The position numbers and the translations under genes were made by a program. DNA of 64,000 nucleotides, from positions 248,001 through 312,000 of the forward strand of contig CANJKZ010001162.1 in the NCBI GenBank assembly GCA_947471745.1, written 5' to 3'. Positions 10,062 through 20,650 of the stretch are shown piece by piece. Below the pieces are notes generated by a model. It had not been told where the DNA came from and ran no database searches. It was given only the letters and a program-made list of their open reading frames with translations. Positions within the stretch are counted from its first letter, which is position 1; each line of letters starts with the position of its first letter. The DNA is from Closterium sp. Naga37s-1. Its lineage: Eukaryota > Streptophyta > Zygnematophyceae > Desmidiales > Closteriaceae.

Positions 10062-13000
10062 CTAGGAAGCCATCTCTGTGTCCATAGCTGCCTGCCACTG
10101 AGAGGAGTAGGGACCCTCTATCGCCTCCGCGTAAGAGCGCGGAGTCGGGATGTCAAGTGCATCCGGGTCTCCCTCAGGGGTAAGCAGTACGGACACGAGA
10201 TGAGGTGAAGCAGCAGCCAAACACTGGAACTCCTCCTGCCTGTCCTCAAGGACGTCCGTGCCAAGGGCACACTCACCCCCGACGGACGGAGGACAGACAG
10301 ACTCAGACTCAACGACAAGACTAGCAGCGTAGTCTAGACGACAGCGAGCAGCAAAGTCGACGAGCTCAGCAACTAGGGCAGACGCAGCAGTGGACTCAAA
10401 GGAAGGGTCAGTGACGACAGTAGCAAGGAGACGCGTGACAGTAGGACTGGCAGCACGAAGAGAGTCCGACTCCGGGTCGGGAAGAGCAGGAAGAGAGGAC
10501 TCAGGAGGAGAAGGCAAAGGGGCACGCAGAGGAGCAGTGGACGGACGCAGAGACATCCGGTGCGTGCCAGGGACAGGAGGAGGACGCTGACGCGAACCAC
10601 GGCCACTAGTGCGAGCAAGACGGACAGGCGACGCAGGGCGAGACGCAGGCTCACGACGCTCAGCCAGACCTCTAGTAGGACCAGTGTAGGGAGAAGGAGC
10701 GGGCAGTGGGGAGGCCGGCTGTAACTGTAACTGGGACGGGACAGGCTGTGGACACTCTAAGGGAGGAGAAGGACCAGTAGAAGGCGGGAGACCAAGAACC
10801 TGCTGAAGGAGTGGAACGAAGTACGGCCGACGCCGCGCGGCGACTCCAGACACAGCAGGGACAGCACCAGTACCCCCAGCGGCAGCACCAGCGCCAGCAG
10901 CACCTCCAGCTCCAGTACCTCCAGCAGCACCAGTAGCACCCCCAGCAGGACCGCCTCCAGGACCGACAGCAGTAGCCTCAGCGCCAACACCCTCAACAGC
11001 TCCAGCTCCAGGCGTACCCGCAGGCCCAGCAGCTCCAGTACTCCCAGTACGAGCACCTCCGGGACCCGCGGCACCAGCACCCTCAGCAGTCGAAGAACCT
11101 CCAGCTCCAGCAGCACGCCTCCAGCACCGGGCAAACCACTCTCGCAGCTCCTGTGGAGAGAGTGGCTCCCGGCGAGACGAAGCACCCGGAGAACCTCCAG
11201 GCGCAGCACCGCCAGACGCCACACGAGCAGGCCCAGCTCCCTCAGGCTCCGCACCCCCAGGCTCAGCTCCCTCAGGCTCAGCACCCCCAGTAGTAGCACC
11301 CCCAGGCTCAGCACCCCCAGGCTCAGCACCCCCAGTAGTAGCACCCTCAGGCTCAGCACCCCCAGGCGTAGCACCCACACGCTCAGCACCCCCAGAGTCA
11401 GCACCCCCAGGCTCAGCACCCTCAGCAGCACCAGAGTCACCAGTAACCTCGACAGGCTCGACTGCGTCTATCTGGGACACACCTGAAGGGGCAGGACCCT
11501 GAGGGGGGAGGGGGTCTACCGGGGGGGAACCTGGCACAAGGAAGAGCGGTGGCAGGGGGAGGGACGGAGTGCGGTAGGGGAAGAGGCGGTAGTAGGGGAC
11601 CGACTCGTCAAACGTGACGTCCTGGGAGGACAGAACACGGCGAGAGGTGGGGTGGTAGAACTGCCACCCTGGCGCGTCAGGGGGGAAGCCAAGGAAGACG
11701 CAAGGAGCAGCACGAGGGGACAGCTTGTCCGCAGACAAGTCGCGGACAAACGCCCGAGCTCCCCAGACACGGAACGCAGACGCATCGCCAACCTTCCCCG
11801 TCCACAGCAAAGCTGGGGAGGTCTCCGGCATGGAGACCCTGGGGTGAAGGTTGATCTGATGCGCCGCGTACCGAACCGCAAACGGCCACAGAAAATGGGG
11901 GGCAGCCGCATGCATCATGGACGTACGGGCGACGTCCATGACCATGCCAATGCGGCGCTCAGCAATCCCATTTTTCTGTGGAGAGTCCGGAAGCGTGAAG
12001 GTCTGGCGGATGCCTCGTGCACGACAGTAGGCTCGCAGAAGGCCAGAGGAGAACTCTCCACCTCTGTCAGAGTGCAGACGCAGAACAGGAAAGTCCGAGC
12101 CGAAGCTCTGCCTGAGCTGGAGACGAGCTGCGCGGATCCAGTCGATCAACACCTCAGTGACATCACCCTTGCTGCGCAAGGGGAAGACTGTGGTGTAACG
12201 GGAGTAGTCGTCAACCACCAGCAGGAAGTAGCGCTCGTGACCCTGTCCACGGACGCGGGTCGGGCCCCACACGTCCATGTGAAGCGTCTGCAGCGGGGCC
12301 TCTGTCGGAGGAAACTGGGAGGAGTGAGGGGCAGCCCGCTGCCGCCCCTCGACACAAGGGACGCAGGTAGGGCCGGGCCCCGGAGGAAGGGGAGGGAGGG
12401 ACCGGGGAAGACCAGAGACAAGGACACGGGAGGCCATGCTTCGGAGACGAAGCAGGGAGGGGTGACCAAGGCGGTGGTGCCAGAGGAGAGTCTCGTGCGA
12501 CAGGAGGCGACACGAACAGGGGGCAGACTCAGGACCAGACCTGGACGCTGCAGCAAACACCTGACCCGACGCAGCTACCTGACCAGACGCAGTGACTGGA
12601 GGAGACGCAGTGGTCAGTGTGTACAGGCTCGACCCCGGCCGACGTGTAAACGTGGCCAGGTGTCGGCCTGTCCGAGCGTCCGTGCAGTGGGTCACCCGCT
12701 GACTCGCAGGAGTGAACTGGTGAACCCCCGCATCCTGTAGGTCAGCACCACTCATCAAGTTCGTAGAGAACGAGGGGAGGTAAAGACCAGACAGGGTGCC
12801 AGAGGGGGCCGCCGGACACGGGAGGACAGTGGAGAAGTGAGCAAGGACAGGACCCCCAGAGGGGTCTGCCAGAGAGACTGCAACTGGCCGGCCAAGCGGC
12901 GTGAGTGTGGTGCGGTCTCGAAAGAAGGAGCGAGAAGCCCCCGAGTCAAGGGTGAAGGTGTGGGAGGCCGAAGCCGACGCAGTACCTGAGAGAGCAGACT

Positions 13001-13163
13001 CACCAGCACCTGAGGGAGCAGACGCACTAGCACCTAGAGCAGCAGCCTCGCTAGCACCTAGAGCAGCAGCCTCACCAGTACCTAGAGCAGCAGTCTCAAT
13101 GCCCGGGTCGGGCGGAAAACACCGGTAACAGTCACCCTCATCACTAATAGTCACAGCATACAT
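10062..13163 (-). CDS. copia B protease, integrase and linker
   Basis: 1033 codons. Protease region near residues 70-90 (FTLDSGASRSFF). Integrase begins with the HHCC zinc finger near residues 225-275 (LLWHHRLGHPSLLRLR and CVPCVEG) and continues with the DDE core (HMDVWGP; LHSDRGGEFSS; QKNGIAERRIG). From about residue 590 comes a long Gly/Ala/Glu/Pro linker of pentapeptide repeats of the GGAEP type. After it the reading leads towards the reverse transcriptase. The linker repeat is a tandem minisatellite in the DNA (about 11240-11440) and differs in length between A, B and D. Confidence 0.94.
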   Translation of the reverse strand: MYAVTISDEGDCYRCFPPDPGIETAALGTGEAAALGASEAAALGASASAPSGAGESALSGTASASASHTFTLDSGASRSFFRDRTTLTPLGRPVAVSLADPSGGPVLAHFSTVLPCPAAPSGTLSGLYLPSFSTNLMSGADLQDAGVHQFTPASQRVTHCTDARTGRHLATFTRRPGSSLYTLTTASPPVTASGQVAASGQVFAAASRSGPESAPCSCRLLSHETLLWHHRLGHPSLLRLRSMASRVLVSGLPRSLPPLPPGPGPTCVPCVEGRQRAAPHSSQFPPTEAPLQTLHMDVWGPTRVRGQGHERYFLLVVDDYSRYTTVFPLRSKGDVTEVLIDWIRAARLQLRQSFGSDFPVLRLHSDRGGEFSSGLLRAYCRARGIRQTFTLPDSPQKNGIAERRIGMVMDVARTSMMHAAAPHFLWPFAVRYAAHQINLHPRVSMPETSPALLWTGKVGDASAFRVWGARAFVRDLSADKLSPRAAPCVFLGFPPDAPGWQFYHPTSRRVLSSQDVTFDESVPYYRLFPYRTPSLPLPPLFLVPGSPPVDPLPPQGPAPSGVSQIDAVEPVEVTGDSGAAEGAEPGGADSGGAERVGATPGGAEPEGATTGGAEPGGAEPGGATTGGAEPEGAEPGGAEPEGAGPARVASGGAAPGGSPGASSRREPLSPQELREWFARCWRRAAGAGGSSTAEGAGAAGPGGARTGSTGAAGPAGTPGAGAVEGVGAEATAVGPGGGPAGGATGAAGGTGAGGAAGAGAAAGGTGAVPAVSGVAARRRPYFVPLLQQVLGLPPSTGPSPPLECPQPVPSQLQLQPASPLPAPSPYTGPTRGLAERREPASRPASPVRLARTSGRGSRQRPPPVPGTHRMSLRPSTAPLRAPLPSPPESSLPALPDPESDSLRAASPTVTRLLATVVTDPSFESTAASALVAELVDFAARCRLDYAASLVVESESVCPPSVGGECALGTDVLEDRQEEFQCLAAASPHLVSVLLTPEGDPDALDIPTPRSYAEAIEGPYSSQWQAAMDTEMAS

Positions 13164-13276
13164 GGCAGCAAGAATAGCATCAAAGTCAAGGTCAAAGACA
13201 GCTACACCCGCCCTAGACAGCTCGCCCCAGCGGGGGATCTCAGTGGCCTCAGGGAACTGGTGACACCAAGCGTCCG

Positions 13277-13696
13277 TCAGGCGGCCAAAGCAGCGCTGGG
13301 TGGAGTGCGCACCCCCGCACTGCTCACCCGCGCGGTCGCCGGTGCGTAGGACGTAGGTGCACGGACCAGTGCAGCAGTGGCAGGGGAGGAGTAGCGCGCA
13401 ACTACAGCGTCGTACAAGGCGTGAGCACTCTTGTACTGGCTAAAGTGCGCACGCTCAGAGGTAGGCAGGTGGCGACGCACAGCTAGACGTGCAGCAGCAT
13501 CGCGTGTGGCCCACTGTGAGCGAACAGTGGCGTCGGCATCAGCAGCAGGGGCAGGAGAGGCACCAGAGGTGAGGTCAAAGAGGGAGAGACCGTCTGCCCT
13601 ATCGCACTGTAAGAAAAGCTGCAGGTCATCTACCCAGACGTCAAAGTCAATGGCCCGACCCTCAGCGTCAAAGGCGAGGACACTAGGGGTAGCCAT
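13277..13696 (-). CDS. copia B gag, N-terminal part
   Basis: Start codon at 13696, beginning MATPSVLAFDAEGRAIDFDV. Contains WVDDLQLFLQCDRADGLSLF and HFSQYKSAHALYDAVVARY, typical of the gag of this copia lineage. The start of the matching gene in D (57100) is nearly identical (MASPTVLTFDAEGCAVDFDV), which supports the start. No CCHC knuckle was seen in this stretch. Confidence 0.85.
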   Translation of the reverse strand: MATPSVLAFDAEGRAIDFDVWVDDLQLFLQCDRADGLSLFDLTSGASPAPAADADATVRSQWATRDAAARLAVRRHLPTSERAHFSQYKSAHALYDAVVARYSSPATAALVRAPTSYAPATARVSSAGVRTPPSAALAA

Positions 13697-13719
13697 GACA
13701 GCAGTAGACTAGCAGTGCG

Positions 13720-14591
13720 AACAGTAGGGTAAGGGCAGTGCAGTGATAGAGGCGCTGCTCTTACCGGACAGGGCGGCTCGGGCGGCTCGGCGGCTCGGCG
13801 GCTCGGCAGGACGGCGGGTCGGCGACACGGCGGCTCGGGCGGCTCGGCGGCTTGGGCGGCTCGGGCGACTCGGCGGCTCGGGCGGCTCGGGCAGCTCGGC
13901 AACTCGGCGGCCCGGGCGGTTCGGCGATCGGCTGCTGGGCGGCTCGGCGGCTCGGCTGCTCGGCTGCAGGACGGCTCGGCGGCTCGGGTGCTCGGCTGCT
14001 GGGCGGCTCGGCGGCTGGTGTGGTTGGTGACGACCGCGGCAGCAGTCGCAGAAGCTGTGGCGACTGCTGCTGCAGAGACGGCTGCGGCTGCTGTCTCAGG
14101 GACGTGAAGAGCGGCGGAGAGGCCGCGAAGAGCGGCGGAGAGGCCGTGAAGGGCGCCACGAGGGGCCGTCGAGGGCGGCGACAGGCCGTGAGGAGGCCGC
14201 GGAAGGCGGCTCGAGGGGCCGCGAGGGGGCCGTAAGGGGCCGACTGGCGACGGGAGGGGCCGAAGGGGCCGCGGGGGGGGCCCGTAAGGGTAGCGCGAGG
14301 GGCCGTAAGGGCGGCACAAGGGGCCGTAAGGGCGGCACGAGGGGCCGTGAGGGCGGCGCGACGGGCGCGACGGGCCGTAAGGGCGGCGCGACGGGCCGTA
14401 AGGGCGGCGCGACGAGCCGTAAGGGCGGCGCTAGGGAGCCGTGAGAGGGCCGCTAAGGGCGACGCGACGGGGCCGTGAGGGGCCTAGCGAGGGTGCGACG
14501 GTAGGGAGAGCACACAGGGCGCGACTCGGGCCGGAGCGAAGCGCGCTCCGGGCAGGAAAAAAAAAATTCGTGGTGGTGGGCCCTAGGAATC
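13720..14591 (-). repeat. GC-rich tandem-repeat leader of B
   Basis: Between the PBS and gag lies about 870 bp of very GC-rich repeats. One block at 13765-14020 is built of CGGCTCGGG-like words; another at 14140-14480 is built of GGGCCGTAAGGGCGGCGCGA-like words. Element D has a leader in the same place made of different GC-rich repeats. No gene is seen here. Confidence 0.75.
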
Positions 14592-14620
14592 GTTCCCACT
14601 AGGGAACCTGCTCGATACCA
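14592..14620 (-). promoter_or_regulatory. B primer-binding site and leader hairpin
   Basis: Next to the 5' LTR, in minus sense, is TGGTATCGAGC, close to the initiator tRNA-Met site TGGTATCAGAGC. After it comes a perfect 6-bp hairpin GTTCCC-TAGT-GGGAAC (14592-14607). D has the same hairpin at 56277-56292. Confidence 0.75.
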
Positions 14621-14743
14621 TGAGAAGAAACGAGGAATGAATGACTAAGGGAAAGTTGGGTACAAATGTAAACCCTAGAAAACTGTACCCCATATGTGCT
14701 ACCCCACTATAGCCTACAGTAGCTATGTCATATAAATCTGACA
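14621..14743 (-). repeat. 5' LTR of B (123 bp)
   Basis: TGAGAAGAAACGAGG...AAATCTGACA on the plus strand, next to the PBS on its left and to TGCCG (14744-14748) on its right. Confidence 0.9.
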
Positions 14744-14748
14744 TGCCG

Positions 14749-16916
14749 GACACGAGGGAGGAGGCGAGGGGGCGCCACGCGTTGTGGTTGAGTAGAGCTA
14801 CGAGGAGGAGGAGGAGATCGAGGAGGATACATCGAGACAAGCTCAGCACGGGGTGAGCGGCCTGGATGGCAATGCGGACGAGCAGGATGGCTCGAGCTCG
14901 GAATCGAGCTCCGGCTCGAGCTTGAGCAATGAGTCGATCGAGCACGATGGCGAGGGTTTAGGGTTACATCAAGGTTGGACGAAGCGTACGGAGAAGCACG
15001 GAGTGGCGCTCGGGGAGCGGGTGGACGAGCAGCAGGCGACGGGGGACGATTGGGATGTCGAAGAGCAGGAGGGCAGAGCGGCTGGGCAGGATTTTGGGAC
15101 AGGAGTGCAGCAGCAGGAGGGCGGGGCGGCTGCGCAGGAGGGTGAGGTCGGAGGGCAGCAGCAGGAGGGCGGGGAGGCTGCGCAGGATCGACTCGTCGCA
15201 GTAAGAAGGAGACACCGCACGGCCAGTGGCAGCGGACAGGCAGGCCCTTCGACGGCAGGCCATTCGACGTCGGCCATTGCATTCGAAGGCCAGGTCGACG
15301 AGCTACTGCAGAGGGTCGCGGAGGTCGAGGCATCGCAGAAGAAGCTCGGCGCCGACGTATTTGCGAAGCATAGTGAGCAAGCCGTTGTTTTCAACAAGCT
15401 TGCTGGGGATTTTCGGACGGCCTCGAATATGATTTCGGAGTCGTCGAAGAGCACGCTGAAGCAGTGCGGCGATGCCGTAAACGGTGTCACGGAGGAGAGG
15501 AAGCTGTTGGAAGGGGCACGCTCGAAGCTCGACGAGATGAGCGGGAAAATCATCGAGGGGGTGGCAACCGCTATCACAAAAGCGAGCAAGGACGCCGTCG
15601 AGAAGCAGCTCAAGCTTGTCGAGGAGCGGCTGGTTGCTTCGGACGTGAAGGGTATTGAGAAAGCCGTCAAAGAGGACTTGTTCTACTCCACCCTCCCGCC
15701 CGAGAGCATGAAGGAGCTGAAGGACTTTGTGAGAGAAAGCTACCAAGAAGCTGAAGCTGGCAGATTGGAAGTCCTCACCGAAGCGATGGCGAGAGGGTTT
15801 CGGGGCTCGGCGGGCCCGTCGATGAGGTTGCGTCAGGAGGAGGGGGTGGCTGGTGTTCGCAGCGGGGTTGAGCGTCGAGTTCATGAGCGCTCGGTTCCTC
15901 CTTCTTCGGTGGGAGGACATGTCGGCAGCCCGGTAGCATCCCCACCGCCGCGTGCCCGTCAGACCGTCGGCAAGTCCATCGAGGACAAGGATGTCATCGT
16001 ACTCGACCAATCGCCCCGTCAGCAGACCTCCGAAGCGGCACCGAAGCCTCCGCCTGATGCTTTTGCTCCGCTGCAGGACATGCTGCAGGACCTCGGGAAA
16101 AAGGGTGAGAAAGGAGTGGTTGCGGGGGAGAAAAGTGGTGCCCCAATCGGCCAGGTCGCCTCAGCCGGGAAAGGAGCCATGGAAAAGCGAGGTGCCCCTA
16201 CCCCGTCTGGCGGCGCTGCGGGGAAAGGAGCGGGGGAGAAACGGGGTGCTCCCAGCCAGGTCGCCGTCGCTGCTGGGTTGCTGTCGAAGACAAAGGCCGA
16301 CTCAGCTGCGCAGCTCGGCATTGCTGGCCGTCCTGTCGAGCCAGTGGGAAAGAGGTCGTCGTCCGTTTTAGGCGACGTCTCACTGAGCGAACCGGGTTCC
16401 CCTCCTCCTGGTCCGAGGCCAAGGTCCCCTTCTGCGTCGAAGAAAAGGCTGGCTGTGACAAAGTCGACGAAGCGGGCTGCAGAGGCAACAGAGAGCAGTG
16501 ACGTCGAGATGGCGTCTACCGTCGTTGCTGCTCGACACGAAAAGACGAAGAAGCCCAAGGTGATCGGCTACGCCCCACCTCCTCTGCCGGACGACCAAGG
16601 CAAGACGAGAGGCTGCAAAGCTCCCTTCAAAGGACCGGGCATGATGTCGCGCAAGGTGAAACCGGTTTCCGAGCAGACCGTAGGCTCGAGGAAGCGGTTC
16701 CTGGGCACTTTTGGGCACTTTTGAAACGGAGGCGGACCAGAAGTTTTGTACGGCCATCTGCTGGCGCGTGTACTTCCCCGACATAGACCTCAAGGAGTAC
16801 GAGGGGTTCACGGCGCAGGATGAGAAGGACTGGAAGGTCTATCTCGATGCAGCAGCGTGTATGCCCACCGGCGTTTGGAGCGTGGCGCAAGAACAAGGGG
16901 AATGTCGTTTCGACGA
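14749..16916 (+). CDS. main part of the plus-strand unknown gene (acidic, coiled-coil, nuclear-like)
   Basis: The long open frame runs 14853-16724. It starts with an acidic, Ser-rich, Gln/Glu/Gly-rich segment with QQQEGG repeats. A helical, probably coiled-coil part follows (VDELLQRVAEVEASQKKLGA; SKLDEMSGKIIEGVATAITK), then a long Pro/Lys/Ala-rich part with basic clusters (KKRLAVTKSTKRAAE; HEKTKKPKV) that look like nuclear signals. A 10-bp direct duplication (GGGCACTTTT, 16703-16722) puts the next piece, 16711-16916 (CWRVYFPDIDLKEYEGF), in another frame. There is also a stop at 14793 in the frame that would join the upstream exons. The gene is therefore probably decayed. I recognise no domain; a DNA-binding partner of the neighbouring recombinase is only a guess. 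Confidence 0.55.
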
Positions 16917-17038
16917 GTGAGTTCTGTCGAAGTCCTGTAGTTTGACTGTCGTAGCGGGTTTGTTCTTTCCGTCGAAGTGATGTCGGAGTTCCTGTAGAAG
17001 TCGTGCCGTCTGACTAACGCATTTGTTTCGAGTTGCAG

Positions 17039-17633
17039 TTTCCGGTCGCTGCTGGCGACGACAAATACGGAAGTGAGAGCCGGAACCGACTGGGGAATTG
17101 CGCTGTGCGCGGCGATTAGGAAGGTTGCGACGCTTGGCCGGAGGCACGGGAACGTGATTTATCTGGTCCCGAAGAACATGCACGGGACTGCGCACATGAT
17201 GGCCATCGCAGAAACTGTGGCAAGCTTATGGGCGGCCTGCAGGAAGTTGTCGAGGGAAAATATTAAGAAGGATGCCCTGGCTGCCGCAAACGCAGTGCTC
17301 TACGCCACGGAGATGGCGACACGGGCTAGTGTGGCTGCCATGGCCGCGCTCATGTCCGTACTTTTGCACGTCGGCCAGACGTTCCCGGCCAAGCAGTGGC
17401 CCGATCTGCTATATTCGTCGGCTGTCGAAGGCCTCGGCTCGACTGACGCCACCCTGTTGCAAATGGTGCGCGTGGCAGCACAAGTCTGTACTCAATGGTG
17501 CTGCTGTCGATTTGCTGCCCGTTTGCTGGAGGACGCGGGCTATGGGAGCCTGGCTATGCCAGAAGAAAAGAGCAAGGCTAAGCTGGACGACGAGGAGGCA
17601 ACAGAGGCGGAAACAGGCGGGCAAGGGGAGTAG
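17039..17633 (+). CDS. last exon of the plus-strand unknown gene
   Basis: It follows a 122-bp intron, 16917-17038 (donor GTGAGT, branch TGACTAAC at 17011, acceptor TTGCAG). The exon reads in phase from GA at 16915-16916. It encodes about 197 residues, mostly helical (IALCAAIRKVATLGRRHG; MATRASVAAMAALMSVLLH; CTQWCCCRFAARLLEDAGY), with an acidic tail EEATEAETGGQGE and a stop at 17633. The 3' end converges with the recombinase gene about 300 bp away. No family recognised. Confidence 0.6.
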
Positions 17634-17930
17634 TATAGGTGGGCGCATTGCGTGGGGATTTTTGCATCATTCGACAGATGTGTTTGTTGTTTCGATAGGT
17701 TGATCGACAAATGTCCTTTGACTTTATGTTTTCGAGAATGCTCAATTGGTTCATCTTGTCGAGATGGTGTCACAACATGCATTAGGGGAAGATGCCATGT
17801 AAACCCTGAACAACCTACACTAGGGTCCCCCCTCGCCACGGTTGCCTGTCGAACTAGGCCGCGCGCCAGTTGTTTCCGTGAATTCTTTCCATTTCTCCTT
17901 GCCGAACACCTTCTCCGCCCATTCTGCGGT
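17634..17930. other. short gap between convergent genes
   Basis: About 300 bp between the plus-strand gene end and the minus-strand recombinase gene end. I see no gene or clear repeat. It should hold both 3' UTRs. Confidence 0.4.
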
Positions 17931-19243
17931 TCAGAGCTCGACGCGAATGAGCTCCAGAGTGATTCTGAGGCATTGTTTGTTCTTCCGATTTTCCTCTGCA
18001 GACTCGACTTTGCGCTTTTTTGTGAGCTGCCTCCCAGAATCCTCCTTGAGAACGATGCCCTCCGAAAGCATGTTGATCAAATGGCCCTTCACAATTGAGT
18101 CCAGCTTTTCGATGACCGTCGACGTAGCCGCGCTGCTGTCGTCGATCTGGAAATGCTCGACGGCCTTCATGACAGCCTCCATTTTCCGCATTTTCGTCTC
18201 GATAGCTTTTGCGGTTGGTGGATTTTCTTTTGGTTGGGCCTCCTTTTCGGGGGTTACGGGGGGTGGAGTCGGTGTGAACTTGCAGAACTTGATGGTGAAG
18301 CCCCTCTTGTAAGCCTGTCGAAGACTATGCCCGTTGTTCAGTGGGCTTGCCCCGTCCCAGTACGACCATGCCTTCCGCACGGTCTCGCAATTGCACCCAT
18401 ACCACCGCGTCGAAGAACGCCTGGTCGAGCTGGCTGCCCACTCTCTTTCGAGAGGGCGTTGCTTGTTGGGCTTGCTGTGGATCTGGGGTGGCTTCCTCGG
18501 TTGCCGTCTACGGCACGCTCTCGCTCTCCCCCACATTTGTAGCTGCGCTTGTCGCCGCGGTATTCTTCAATGCGTCGAACGCTTTCTGTAGTTGCGCGAA
18601 CGCCTCTGTCTTCGCCTCCAACTCAGCTTTCATCGAGCTCTTCTCCCGCTCCAATGACTCGACCTGCTTTTCGAGGTGGTTGATCTGGATTTCCTTTTTC
18701 CCTCCCTCCTCCTTGTGGAGGTTTATCTCGGCCCGAAGTTACGTGACAAGGTGCTTGGTGTTGAGGTGAGAGGATACGTCCTGCACGCAAGAACACGTGC
18801 AGTCAGTGGGCTGATGCAAATTCGTCGCTTATAGTTTTGGAAGGACCAACTTACCGTCGCTCTTGACATCGTGGGGTTGGTCCGCATCTCGATGCCGTAC
18901 TTGTCGAGCGTGTACACGTCGAGCGCCCATTTTCGGAAATCTTCGTCCTTGCACAAACCCGACATCTGCACGTAAGGGTGACGCTCGCAGTCACAGACGC
19001 TGACCCCGTCGAAGGGGTGGTCCTCACAATGGACGTAATACATCGCAAGATCCTCTGCGATAGGCATTCGGGCGGCTAGCAGGGCCTCCAAGAAACCCTT
19101 CGCTGCGTAGTACATATGTTCCTTGTCCTGCTCGTTGTTCCACTCCTGGACCTGAACATAAACGAACGGGGTGACATCGAGAGATGGATGGGCGAGCAAA
19201 ACTTGCGTTCGACGAAGACGCCAAGTGCTCGACAAATACATAC

Positions 19244-19940
19244 CTCGATGAGCCACAGCTCCGCCTTAGGAAAGATGTGCTCCTCGATAGCCTTCAGGAC
19301 CTTCCGGGGCACTTTGGTCTTCGATTTTCCGATGTAATAGTCGCCCGGTTCCTGCGAGAAACCCGCTTGCATCTGGATGGCCGGGCGCGGGATGCCTGTG
19401 ACGTATGACCTGCGCATCTCGTTCATGTCCCATTGACCCAGCTGTGTGATGGTATCGAGGTCTAAGTTCTTGTCCGCGAGGATCTGTGCCGCAGACCATC
19501 GAAATATGTGCGTGACTTTCGACAGGATCCATACTGCGCTATTCATCGCCCATGTCACCCATTTGTTGTGCGTCGGGTAAGGCATCTCTGTCTTCTCTTT
19601 GTTAAAGAGGGCGAAGAACATGTATTTCTTTGACCAGGCCTCCGGGTTTGAAAAATCCAAGGGGGGCACGATATTCTCGTTGTTGTAGTAGAGCGGCACG
19701 GGGTCGAAAAGGAAGTGTAGCCAGAGGAAAACTGCTCCAAAGCCGCACTGCTGGAAGTCCATGTGTCAAGTCAGGTACAAGTGGCCGAGCTTGTTGTCTT
19801 TGACGGTCTTCGAATTGCGATAGGCGACCACGAGGACGATGATCGACGATTCCCCCGGGCTGTTTGTGATGGGCAGAAGGACGTGAGTGAACATGTTGCA
19901 GTAGCGGATCGTACGGATGCTGATCCCTCTGCCCAGCATG
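19244..19940 (-). CDS. catalytic core exon of the Crypton-type gene
   Basis: It holds all four catalytic-type motifs: Arg and Lys regions upstream of 19770, and H-x-x-R and Tyr between about 19515 and 19400. Other folded-core landmarks are GFGAVFLWLHFLFDPVPLYY, TQLGQWDMNEMRRSY and MQAGFSQEPGDYYIGKS. The last fits the post-tyrosine segment of Crypton and NDC10-like proteins. One in-frame stop (19766-19768) splits the exon. It ends in phase 0 at a GTATGT donor. Confidence 0.75.
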
Positions 19941-19945
19941 TGATG

Positions 19946-20133
19946 TGTCAGAATATTATGCTCTAGCCTGTAGTGGGGTGCTCTATAGCGAGTACAACCC
20001 TTCTAGGGTTTGCTATTTGTATCCTCATTCTTGCTAGTGCAACCTCTCCTTCTTTGCCTAAACTTTTCTTGCCTAGCTAGGACTTACCTAGCTATGGCTC
20101 CTAACTCTACCTACCATACCTACTATTTTCACA
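19946..20133 (+). repeat. left LTR (188 bp) of the inverted-LTR element
   Basis: TGTCAGAATATT...TATTTTCACA, followed at once by TGGTATCAGAGC. It contains the shared core GTAGTGGGGTGCTCTATAGC found in modified form in the LTRs of A, B and D. Confidence 0.92.
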
Positions 20134-20248
20134 TGGTATCAGAGCGATATGCTCCTGGCCTGTGGGCCCCACCTCACTGCTTCCGCTGCTACTGCTACTC
20201 CCTGTCCGCCGCGCGCCCCGTGGTGCGCGGCGTCGAAATTAGGGTTTT

Positions 20249-20650
20249 TCAGCCCGCCGTGCGCCCCGAGGCGCGCGGCGGTTTTCTGCCCGCCGTGCGC
20301 CCCGAGGCGCGCGGCGGTTTTCTGCCCGCCGTGCGCCCCGAGGCGCGCGACGGGTTTCTGCCCCGTCACTCGGCGCGTCGGCCCCAGGAGGCGCTACGAC
20401 GGGCGACGGGGACCCGCGCGTCGCCCCCCGTCGCCCGTCGTGGCCTGCGCGCGGCCCGTACAGCCGGCGCGCGGCCCGTACGGGCTGCGCCAGGCCCGCG
20501 CGCGGCCCGTACGGGCTGCGCCAGGCCCGCGCGCGGCCCGTACGGGCTGCGCCAGGCCCGCGCGCGGCCCGTACGGGCTGCGCCAGGCCCGCGCGCGGCC
20601 CGTACGGGCTGCGCCAGGCCCGCGCGCGGCTCGGGCCGCCTGCGCGCGGT
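20249..20650 (+). repeat. GC-rich tandem repeats inside the inverted-LTR element
   Basis: About three copies of a 36-bp unit (CCCGCCGTGCGCCCCGAGG core, 20249-20355), then about five copies of a 31-bp unit (CGCGCGGCCCGTACGGGCTG core, about 20468-20640). Open frames across it (for example an Ala/Arg/Pro-rich one at 20010-20909) are by-products of the repeats. Confidence 0.85.

Larger units (their letters stand above)
5703..14743 (-). mobile_element. composite Ty1/copia insertion B (9.04 kb)
   Basis: Minus-strand copia unit flanked by a 5-bp TGCCG duplication (5698-5702 and 14744-14748). Reading in its own sense: 5' LTR (14743-14621), PBS, GC-rich leader, gag, protease-integrase, RT-RNase H, polypurine tract and an internal LTR (8363-8239). 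Then comes a gypsy LTR piece (8238-7961), the LTR and gag of a different copia (C, 7916-5769), and finally a partial B-type LTR (5768-5703). The outer LTR piece matches the 5' LTR far better than the internal LTR does. With the TSD this suggests that the whole 9 kb inserted as one unit. B's own coding part looks nearly whole with a few breaks; C is a fragment. Confidence 0.8.

Noticed and set aside
13743-14338. Long Gly/Arg/Pro/Ala-rich frames on both strands between B's LTR and gag
   Set aside because: By-products of GC-rich tandem repeats in the retroelement leader; no domain.
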